From the NCBI GenBank assembly GCA_030830245.1, contig JAURNJ010000114.1, positions 1 to 10,148 on the forward strand: a stretch of 10,148 nucleotides of DNA, in the 5' to 3' direction. The stretch's first letter is position 1. Every line of letters starts with the position of its first letter. The stretch is from Novosphingobium sp. (lineage in GTDB: Bacteria; Pseudomonadota; Alphaproteobacteria; Sphingomonadales; Sphingomonadaceae). Made by a program: the position numbers and the translations under genes. This document shows, one piece after another, positions 1-5,176 of this stretch. The notes under the pieces are model-generated. The model worked only from the letters and a program-made list of their open reading frames with translations, was not told the origin of the DNA and searched no databases.

Positions 1-626
1 TCCTTGGCAATCCGCTCCTGCGCGCGCACCACGGCGGGGCGTTCCGCGATCCTGCTGCGCCAGGCGACCAGCGCGGGATGCTCGGCCGGATCGAACTGGT
101 GCCGCTCAAGATAGTACGACCAGGGGTGCATCGCCATGTCGGCAATCGACAAGGCCCCGCCCGCCAGCCACTCGCGCTGCGCCAGCCGGTCGTCGAGGTG
201 GCGATAGAGCCGGGCGGCCTGCGCGCGGTATCGCGCCTCGCCATAGGGTTCGCTCCCCGCTTTCAGCGCCATGGTGAAGTGGTTGAGCTGGCCGAACATC
301 GGCCCGTAATTGGCCATCTGGTGCATCAGCCATTGCATCGTTTCCGCGCGCGGCCCGGCGGCGGAAGGCAGGAACTTGCCCTCGCGCTCCGCCAGCCAGA
401 ACAGGATCGCGCCCGATTCGGACAGCGGCTGGCCGGGCAGCAGCGGGTCTTCGAGCACCGGCACCTTGGCCAGCGGGTTCATCGCGAGGAATTGCGGGGT
501 GAACTGTTCCTGGTTGAACACGGCGACGTGGCGCAGCTCGTAATCGAGGCCGCACTCCTCCAGCATCAGCACCACCTTGGTGACGTTGGGGCTCGACATG
601 CCGTGGAGGATCAGATGGTCGCTCAA
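1..626 (-). CDS. Glutathione S-transferase, Ure2p/Nu-class-like (3' end off window)
   Basis: Predicted cytosolic glutathione S-transferase or glutathione-disulfide reductase. About 208 residues are visible and the C-terminus is cut by the window edge. The N-terminal thioredoxin-like half shows SSPN at residues 11-14, where YfcG/Ure2p-type enzymes carry TPN. It also has NPLAKVPVL (50-58), containing the usual cis-Pro, and the glutathione-binding SESGAI (69-74) followed by FWLAE. The helical C-terminal half includes LSIADMAMHPW, the conserved N-capping region of the GST fold. The start is taken as TTG at 626-624. It lies 5 nt after GGGGAGG, and the next in-frame ATG (residue 10) would delete the first beta strand. 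The TTG overlaps the TGA of the upstream cupin, so translation is probably coupled. The substrate is unknown. Nu-class members often act on disulfides, and linkage to cupins hints at detoxification or catabolism, which is inference. Confidence 0.9.
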   Translation of the reverse strand, partial: MSDHLILHGMSSPNVTKVVLMLEECGLDYELRHVAVFNQEQFTPQFLAMNPLAKVPVLEDPLLPGQPLSESGAILFWLAEREGKFLPSAAGPRAETMQWLMHQMANYGPMFGQLNHFTMALKAGSEPYGEARYRAQAARLYRHLDDRLAQREWLAGGALSIADMAMHPWSYYLERHQFDPAEHPALVAWRSRIAERPAVVRAQERIAK

Positions 627-1096
627 TGCGTCCTCCCCTCGCCCACCGGCATGGCCGGTACGACGACGATGGCGGCAACCGCGTCGGCATCGCTATCGTT
701 GCGCCAGGCGTGGACGATGCCGCGATCGACCAGCACGTCGCCCGCCCGCACCGTGGTCTCGCCCGTTTGCGTGACGAACACCACCTCGCCCGAAATCATG
801 GTGAGGTAGTCGATCGAATCGGTCGCATGCCAGAACGGTTCGCCGCTGCCGTGATCGGGCGGGAAGGTGTGAATCATGAACAGAGTGCCGGGGCCGGACA
901 GTCCCTGGACGCTGACATTGCCGGGATCGACATCGGCAGTCCCCGAATTGTCGACGGGGACGCCGGCGGAGCGCCAGACCACGGCGGATCGACCCGACAT
1001 GCTGGTGGCCGGCGGCACTTCGCCGTCGATGATGATGGTGCTCCTGCCGTCCTCGCCCAGTCCGGATACGACGCGGCGATATGTCCTTGCTGTCAT
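623..1096 (-). CDS. Small single-domain cupin, second of a tandem pair
   Basis: A 157-residue cupin_2 type beta-barrel protein, probably soluble and metal-binding, of unknown substrate. The motif 1 region runs from WHATDSIDY to ISGE, giving candidate ligands His90 and Asp96. Motif 2 is GDVLVDRGIVHAW with His129. The canonical HxH pair of motif 1 is reduced to one His, and the usual Glu is Asp. This pattern is common in a cupin group found in proteobacteria and fungi whose role is undefined. The N-terminal part (RRVVSGLGEDGRS, IIIDG, VPVDNSGTAD) is shared with the upstream neighbour, so the two genes are tandem paralogues. ATG at 1096 is chosen because it sits 1 bp after the upstream stop with GGGGAGG 10 nt before it. 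Longer in-frame reading would run into the neighbouring gene. The stop overlaps the GST start. Confidence 0.87.
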   Translation of the reverse strand: MTARTYRRVVSGLGEDGRSTIIIDGEVPPATSMSGRSAVVWRSAGVPVDNSGTADVDPGNVSVQGLSGPGTLFMIHTFPPDHGSGEPFWHATDSIDYLTMISGEVVFVTQTGETTVRAGDVLVDRGIVHAWRNDSDADAVAAIVVVPAMPVGEGRTH

Positions 1097-1097
1097 G

Positions 1098-1556
1098 TCA
1101 GATCGTCCTCCCCTTGCCCACCGGAAGCGCGGGCACGTTGACCGAAACCATTTTCGCCACCTCGCTGCCATCGTTGCGCCAGCCGTGGATCACCCCGCGA
1201 TCGACGATCAGGTCGCCCGCGCGCAGCACCACTTCCTCCGTCTCCAGCACCAGCGTGATCTCGCCCGAGAGCACCGCGAGGTAATCGATGGTATTTGTGG
1301 CGTGCATGAAAGCCTCGCCCGCCTGGCCCGGAGGCATCTCGGTAATCAGGAAGGTGACGCTGCCATCGTGCAGGTGCGCCGGATCATAGCCGCCGCCAGT
1401 ATCCGCATTGCCCGAATTGTCGGCAGGCACGGTGGCATTGCGCCAGACCATGTTGGCAGCGGGGGTGACGCGCGGCACCAGCCCATCGATCACGACGCAG
1501 GAGCGGCCCTGATCGTCGAGACCGGTTACGACGCGGCGGGCGGGTGTGTCGGACAT
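1098..1556 (-). CDS. Small single-domain cupin, first of a tandem pair
   Basis: A 152-residue cupin_2 protein and the first gene of the minus-strand cupin-cupin-GST operon. The candidate metal ligands His85 and Asp91 lie in MHATNTIDY, followed by VLSGE (95-99). His124 lies in motif 2, GDLIVDRGVIHGW. As in its paralogue, motif 1 has only one His. By eye, roughly half of the core positions match the downstream cupin, including the C-terminal PVGxGRT tail. The start ATG at 1556 has a good ribosome binding site (GAGAGGAG, 5 nt spacing). Its stop TGA is 1 bp from the next start. Cupins of this build may be isomerases, dioxygenases or effector-binding proteins, and nothing in the sequence decides between these. 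The pair could form a heteromer, which is speculation. Confidence 0.88.
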   Translation of the reverse strand: MSDTPARRVVTGLDDQGRSCVVIDGLVPRVTPAANMVWRNATVPADNSGNADTGGGYDPAHLHDGSVTFLITEMPPGQAGEAFMHATNTIDYLAVLSGEITLVLETEEVVLRAGDLIVDRGVIHGWRNDGSEVAKMVSVNVPALPVGKGRTI

Positions 1557-1610
1557 GGCGGCTCCTCTCTCGGTTATGGCTCAGCTTCCCCCCAACTGCC
1601 TCGCCGCGCA

Positions 1611-1626
1611 AGGGGCATATGCCCCT
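1611..1626. promoter_or_regulatory. Perfect 16-bp palindrome between divergent genes (candidate operator)
   Basis: The block AGGGGCATATGCCCCT is its own exact reverse complement. It lies 55 bp upstream of the first cupin start and about 70 bp upstream of the DUF2171 start, in the only intergenic space shared by the two divergent units. A symmetric site here suits a dimeric regulator acting on one or both promoters. No regulator gene is adjacent, and the site matches no operator I know. Confidence 0.4.
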
Positions 1627-1695
1627 CTCGATTGCGGAGCCATTCGCCGGGCTGCGTTCACCGTAATTAAACCGTTTGATGGAACAAGGATGGGC

Positions 1696-1920
1696 ATGTT
1701 CGAGATGCGTATCAGGCCAGACATGGAAGTCGTCGACAATTCGGGGCGGCGCGTCGGCACCGTCAACGGCGTGATCGACGACCTCATCCTGCTGGCCCGG
1801 TCCGGCAGTTTCGGCGATCTGCATCACTGCGTCCCGCTCGAACGCGTCGAAGGCATCGACGAGAATCGCGTGCGCCTGCGCCAGCCTTTCTTCCCTGAAA
1901 GGCGCCGCCACCCGCGCTGA
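1696..1920 (+). CDS. DUF2171 / PRC-barrel-like small protein
   Basis: A 74-residue soluble protein resembling the DUF2171 family, which is related to the PRC-barrel fold. The stretch DMEVVDNSGRRVGTVNGV (residues 9-26) is the family hallmark: a start strand followed by G-x-x-VGTV. It is followed by HHCVPLERVEGID and a final strand NRVRL. The C-terminus is very basic (PERRRHPR). The function is unknown. PRC-barrel proteins act in RNA processing or as small stress-associated proteins, and genomes of this clade often hold several DUF2171 copies. Three in-frame ATGs lie close together (1690, 1696, 1705). 1696 is preferred because AAGGA stands 5 nt before it, and 1690 is the alternative. The gene is monocistronic, divergent from the cupin operon and convergent with nrdA. 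Confidence 0.7.
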   Translation: MFEMRIRPDMEVVDNSGRRVGTVNGVIDDLILLARSGSFGDLHHCVPLERVEGIDENRVRLRQPFFPERRRHPR

Positions 1921-1927
1921 TCGCGGG
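1911..1927. terminator. Possible bidirectional hairpin between convergent genes
   Basis: CCCGCG and CGCGGG form a perfect 6-bp stem with a 5-nt loop. The stem overlaps the stop codon of the DUF2171 gene and lies 24 bp past the nrdA stop. There is no T-run on either side, so a classical intrinsic terminator is not proven. The location between convergent genes is the main support. Confidence 0.3.
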
Positions 1928-1950
1928 CCTGCTGCGGTGCGCTTAGCCGC

Positions 1951-3993
1951 TCACTGACAGGCCAGACACTCGTCGTAGTCGGTGCTCTCACCGATCTCGA
2001 ACACCGGCGCTTCGGGCGTATTATCCGCCTCGACCCCACCGCCGGCAAAGCCGGCGCGCTGCACCGACTTCGAGCGCAGGTAATAGAGCGACTTGATGCC
2101 CTTCTCCCACGCCTGGAAGTGCAGCATCATCAGGTCCCACTTGTCGACATCGGCGGGGATGAACAAGTTCAGCGATTGCGCCTGATCGATATAGGGCGTG
2201 CGGTCCGCCGCGAATTCGAGCAGCCAGCGCTGGTCGATCTCGAAGCTGGTCTTGAAGGTGGCCTTTTCCTCGGCCGTGAGGAAATCGAGATGCTGGACCG
2301 ATCCGCCATGTTCGAGGATCGAATTCCACGCGTTGTTGGAATCCTTGCTCTTCGCCGCCAGCAGCTTTTGCAGGTAGGGGTTCTTGACGACGAAGCTGCC
2401 TGACAGCGTCTTGTGCGTATAGATGTTGGCCGGGATCGGCTCGATGCAGGCCGAAGTGCCGCCGCAGATGATGCTGATCGAGGCAGTCGGCGCAATCGCC
2501 ATCTTGCACGAGAAACGCTGCATCACGCCGCGCTCCTCGGCATCGGGGCAGGCGCCGCGTTCCTGCGCGAGCAGCATCGAGGCCTCGTCCGCCTTGGCGG
2601 CGATATGGCGGAACATCTTCATGTTCCAGGTCTTGGCCATGGCGCTTTCGAAAGCGATGTTCTTCATCTGGAGGAACGAGTGGAAGCCCATCACCCCCAT
2701 GCCGACCGAGCGTTCGCGCATGGCCGAATACTTGGCTCGCGCCATCTCGTCGGGTGCGCGGTCGATATAGTCCTGCAGCACGTTGTCGAGGAAGCGCAGC
2801 ACGTCTTCCACAAAGCGCTTGTCCTCGTTCCACTCGTCCCAGGTCTCGAGGTTGAGCGAGGACAGGCAGCACACCGCGGTGCGATCGTTGCCCAGGTGGT
2901 CGCGACCCGTCGGCAGGGTGATTTCCGAGCACAGGTTCGAGGTCGAGACCTTGAGGCCAAGGTCGCGGTGATGCGCGGGCATCATCCGGTTCACCGTATC
3001 GGAGAAGACGATGTAGGGCTCGCCGGTGGCAAGACGGGTCTCGACCAGCTTCTGGAACAGCGCGCGGGCATCGACCTTGCCGCGAACCGAGCCGTCCTTG
3101 GGGCTGCGCAGTTCGAACTCGGCCCCGTCGCGCACGGCCTCCATGAACTCGTCGGTGACGAGCACGCCATGGTGCAGGTTCAGCGCCTTGCGGTTGAAAT
3201 CGCCCGAAGGCTTCCTGATTTCGAGGAACTCCTCGATCTCGGGATGGTGGATGTCGATGTAGCAGGCGGCCGAACCGCGCCGCAGCGAGCCTTGCGAGAT
3301 GGCGAGCGTCAGGCTGTCCATCACCCGCACGAAGGGGATGATGCCCGAGGTCTTGCCGTTGAGGCCGACGGGCTCGCCGATGCCGCGCACCTGCCCCCAA
3401 TAGGTGCCGATGCCGCCGCCGCGCGAGGCGAGCCAGACATTCTCGTTCCAAGTGTTGACGATACCCTCGAGGCTGTCGTCGACCGAATTGAGATAGCACG
3501 AGATCGGCAGGCCGCGCCCGGTGCCGCCATTGGACAGCACGGGAGTGGCAGGCATGAACCAGAGCCGCGAGATATAGTCGTAGAGGCGCTGCGCATGGCC
3601 TGCATCGTCGGCATAGGCATCGGCGACGCGGGCAAACAGGTCCTGATAGGTCTCACCGGGCAGCAGGTAACGGTCGTCGAGCGTCTCCCTGCCGAAATCG
3701 GTGAGCAGTTCGTCGCGCGCAGGTTCGGTCACGACGACAAAGCGCCGTTCGTGGATCGCCTTGGAATCCTCGTCCTTCGCCTTGGCGGTGGCCTCGGCCA
3801 CGCCCGCAAGCGCGGCAGCGGCCCCTGCGACCAGCGCGTCGGATTCGGTATCGCTCCTGTCGGTCATGGCGATTGCCGGCCTCTCGCTTGCTTCAAGTTG
3901 GGGTGATGTGGTGCCTTTTACATCATCGATATGGGTATTGTCGTCGCTCAATTCAGCCCCGGCTCCAGCGCCGCGGTCATCCCGGAAATCCAT
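1951..3993 (-). CDS. nrdA: Class I ribonucleoside-diphosphate reductase, large (alpha) subunit, without ATP-cone
   Basis: A 680-residue catalytic subunit that reduces ribonucleoside diphosphates to deoxyribonucleotides for DNA synthesis. It needs a radical-generating beta subunit (NrdB), and no nrdB is visible here. Key residues by comparison with E. coli NrdA are as follows. C166 in SCYLNS and C375 in VCCLSSLN form the substrate-reducing pair. N353, C355 and E357 in SNLCSEITL include the thiyl-radical Cys. Y637 and Y638 in SLYYLRS are the radical-transfer tyrosines. The C-terminal CLAC (C676, C679) is the swinging-arm redox pair, CxxC instead of CX4C as in E. coli. The first ~80 residues are acidic and Ala-rich and show no ATP-cone, so the usual dATP activity switch is absent from this chain. 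ATG at 3993 (MDFRDD, after GGGGG at 6 nt) is preferred over an in-frame TTG at 4026. The gene appears monocistronic. Likely NrdR control is described at 4105-4151. Confidence 0.96.
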   Translation of the reverse strand: MDFRDDRGAGAGAELSDDNTHIDDVKGTTSPQLEASERPAIAMTDRSDTESDALVAGAAAALAGVAEATAKAKDEDSKAIHERRFVVVTEPARDELLTDFGRETLDDRYLLPGETYQDLFARVADAYADDAGHAQRLYDYISRLWFMPATPVLSNGGTGRGLPISCYLNSVDDSLEGIVNTWNENVWLASRGGGIGTYWGQVRGIGEPVGLNGKTSGIIPFVRVMDSLTLAISQGSLRRGSAACYIDIHHPEIEEFLEIRKPSGDFNRKALNLHHGVLVTDEFMEAVRDGAEFELRSPKDGSVRGKVDARALFQKLVETRLATGEPYIVFSDTVNRMMPAHHRDLGLKVSTSNLCSEITLPTGRDHLGNDRTAVCCLSSLNLETWDEWNEDKRFVEDVLRFLDNVLQDYIDRAPDEMARAKYSAMRERSVGMGVMGFHSFLQMKNIAFESAMAKTWNMKMFRHIAAKADEASMLLAQERGACPDAEERGVMQRFSCKMAIAPTASISIICGGTSACIEPIPANIYTHKTLSGSFVVKNPYLQKLLAAKSKDSNNAWNSILEHGGSVQHLDFLTAEEKATFKTSFEIDQRWLLEFAADRTPYIDQAQSLNLFIPADVDKWDLMMLHFQAWEKGIKSLYYLRSKSVQRAGFAGGGVEADNTPEAPVFEIGESTDYDECLACQ

Positions 3994-4104
3994 GCCAAGC
4001 CCCCAAAATTCGCCCCCCGATGACAAGCGACTTCCCCGCTTGCGGGTAAGCTTGCGCCTGCCCGCGACCTGTTTGTCGCAAGTTGCCGGGAACGGACGGG
4101 CGGA

Positions 4105-4120
4105 CCACTACTAATAGTGG
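4105..4120. promoter_or_regulatory. NrdR-box-like operator 1
   Basis: CCACTACTAATAGTGG is a perfect inverted repeat of 6+4+6. It fits the published NrdR-box pattern acaCwAtATaTwGtgt at the key positions: CTA in the left half and TAG-TG in the right half. It lies 112 bp upstream of the nrdA start. NrdR is an ATP/dATP-sensing repressor of ribonucleotide reductase genes that usually binds two such boxes. Confidence 0.7.
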
Positions 4121-4135
4121 CCAGCCCTGTGCCAT

Positions 4136-4151
4136 TTACCATCTGTTGTGG
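4136..4151. promoter_or_regulatory. NrdR-box-like operator 2 (weaker)
   Basis: TTACCATCTGTTGTGG matches the NrdR consensus less well than the first box. It keeps aC-A in the left half and T-TGTG in the right half. It starts exactly 31 bp from box 1, leaving a 15-bp spacer, which is the three-turn spacing typical of NrdR box pairs. It overlaps the predicted start site of the nrdA promoter, so binding there would block RNA polymerase. Confidence 0.55.
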
Positions 4152-4152
4152 G

Positions 4153-4181
4153 TTTGAATCATCCCAGCCGGTTTTTGTCAA
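4153..4181 (-). promoter_or_regulatory. Candidate sigma70 promoter of nrdA
   Basis: On the minus strand a perfect -35 hexamer TTGACA (4181-4176) is followed after 17 bp by TTCAAA (4158-4153), a weak -10. Transcription would begin near 4146, within the second NrdR-like box, giving a leader of about 150 nt. The good -35, ideal spacing and overlap with the operator are the support. The poor -10 is the weakness. Confidence 0.45.
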
Positions 4182-4330
4182 CGCCGCGTCAACCCGCAAC
4201 TCATCCGCCGACTGGCCGAAAGTCTGGCGCAAGGCCGCGCAGGGACTCGATAATTTCCACATCAAAAATTTCGCCGCCGATTTTGAATCATTTCGGTGGG
4301 AAATTTTCGAACCCAGGGAGACACCGAATC
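4156..4330. promoter_or_regulatory. Cluster of four GANTC (CcrM-type methylation) sites
   Basis: GAATC at 4156, GACTC at 4244, GAATC at 4285 and GAATC at 4326 all fall within 175 bp upstream of nrdA. None occurs in the leader at 3994-4155. At this base composition about one site per 300 bp is expected. In alphaproteobacteria GANTC is methylated by CcrM, and such sites in promoters can place genes under GcrA/CcrM cell-cycle control. Confidence 0.5.
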
Positions 4331-4346
4331 GCTGCAACGGCAGCGA
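4329..4346 (-). terminator. Hairpin downstream of the enoyl-CoA hydratase gene
   Basis: TCGCTGC and GCAGCGA form a perfect 7-bp stem around a 4-nt loop, starting 9 bp past the hydratase stop. No clear U-run follows, so it may end transcription only weakly or may instead protect the 3' end of the mRNA. Its position at the end of the acyl-CoA dehydrogenase-hydratase operon favours a terminator role. Confidence 0.45.
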
Positions 4347-4355
4347 CGCAGGAGG

Positions 4356-5159
4356 CTATTTCTTCCCGCCGATTCCCTTCAGATATTCCACCCGCCCCGC
4401 GGCATAGTCGGGATTGAGGAACAGCGCCGAATTGGCCATGCGCTCTACGTGGCGGGCGCTGTCTCGGCCCAGTTCCTCGCACAGTTCGATGGCGATCTTG
4501 GCCGCGCCCATCTGTTCGGGGTTCTGGCGCGTGAGGTGGCGGCAGAATTCCATCACCTCGTGCTCGAAGACGTCCTCGGGCCAGACCTCGTGGACCAGCC
4601 CGATCTGGAGCGCACGCTGCGCATCGATCGGCTTGTTGGCCATGATCATCCAGCGCGCCCAGTGCGCCCCGCAATAGCGGGTGAGGCGCGAGACGCCGTT
4701 CGAGGCGGGAAGCGAGCCAAACTTGCCTTCGGGAAAGGCATAGGCGGCGTTGGTTGAGGCGAGTCGGAAATCGCACGAAAGCGAGATTTCGAGCCCCCCG
4801 CCCATGCACATGGCATGGTGCGCGGCGACGATCGGCTTTTCGACATGCTCCATTTCGTCGAGGATATATTGCATGTTGCGCTGCAGGCGGTGCATCTCGC
4901 GAATGGCGGTGGCAGTCTCGCCTCCGGCGTCGTTCTGCTGCGTGACCTTGTCGAACTGGTCGATGCCCGAAGAAAAATAGCGCCCGGTGGCATTGAGCAG
5001 CATGACCTTGAGGTGAGGCTCGTCGCGCAGCCGCACGACCGCTGCGCCGAACAATTCGAACAGTTCGGTGGTCAGAGCATTGAGCTTGGCCGGGCGGTTC
5101 ATCGTGCAGATGATGATGCCGTCTTCCTCGCGGACCAGCAGGTGCGGTTCGTCGCTCAT
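4356..5159 (-). CDS. Enoyl-CoA hydratase / crotonase family protein
   Basis: A 267-residue crotonase-fold enzyme, predicted to hydrate a trans-2-enoyl-CoA to the 3-hydroxyacyl-CoA in the cytosol. NRPAKLNAL (21-29) is the family entry motif. The first oxyanion segment is GRYFSSGID (59-67), with Ser-Ser where Ala-x/Ala-Gly is more usual. MGGGLEISLSCD (119-130) supplies the second oxyanion glycines and Glu124, equivalent to Glu144 of rat crotonase. PEGKFG (143-148) supplies Glu144, equivalent to rat Glu164. Both catalytic glutamates are kept, so hydratase activity is plausible. The fold also includes isomerases and hydrolases, and the substrate cannot be read from sequence. ATG at 5159 follows GGGAG at 10 nt. 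The gene starts 17 bp after the fused acyl-CoA dehydrogenase and so should use that enzyme's product in the same operon. Confidence 0.9.
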   Translation of the reverse strand: MSDEPHLLVREEDGIIICTMNRPAKLNALTTELFELFGAAVVRLRDEPHLKVMLLNATGRYFSSGIDQFDKVTQQNDAGGETATAIREMHRLQRNMQYILDEMEHVEKPIVAAHHAMCMGGGLEISLSCDFRLASTNAAYAFPEGKFGSLPASNGVSRLTRYCGAHWARWMIMANKPIDAQRALQIGLVHEVWPEDVFEHEVMEFCRHLTRQNPEQMGAAKIAIELCEELGRDSARHVERMANSALFLNPDYAAGRVEYLKGIGGKK

Positions 5160-5176
5160 GTATCGATAGCTCCCGA

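Larger units (their letters stand above)
3994..4355. other. Intergenic control region upstream of nrdA
   Basis: These 362 bp carry no convincing gene. Reading toward nrdA, the region holds a terminator-like hairpin for the upstream hydratase gene and an AT-rich block at about 4250-4310. That block has an 8-bp inverted repeat, AAAATTTC (4265-4272) and GAAATTTT (4300-4307). Next come a TTGACA-type promoter, two NrdR-box-like sites and an untranslated leader of about 150 nt. A potential leader stem-loop at 4031-4050 pairs CTT/AAG and CCCG/CGGG around a CAAG loop with one mismatch. The AT-rich block contrasts with the GC-rich surroundings and may be an UP-like or curved element. Confidence 0.6.

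Noticed and set aside
1660..1680. TAATTA-type -10 or CtrA site before the DUF2171 gene
   Set aside because: No acceptable -35 at 16-18 bp and no TTAA-N7-TTAA pattern.
2021..3499. Long minus-strand frame inside nrdA in another register
   Set aside because: It lies entirely within the NrdA reading frame's DNA, is Arg-rich and matches no family.
2413..3906. Long plus-strand open frame (about 497 codons) opposite nrdA
   Set aside because: It is antisense to a clearly recognised enzyme. Its translation is His/Arg/Ala-rich with no domain, as expected for a shadow frame in GC-rich DNA.
4252..4260. DnaA-box-like ATTTCCACA upstream of nrdA
   Set aside because: It is one mismatch from the consensus but a single copy in an AT-rich block, too likely by chance to call DnaA control or an origin.
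4265..4307. AAAATTTC / GAAATTTT inverted repeat as a terminator
   Set aside because: The 27-nt loop and AT-only stem make a poor terminator. It is noted only as part of the AT-rich block.
4117..4407. Plus-strand frame of about 96 codons in the nrdA upstream region
   Set aside because: It begins at GTG inside an operator-like site, has no ribosome binding site, overlaps the hydratase end in antisense and resembles no protein.
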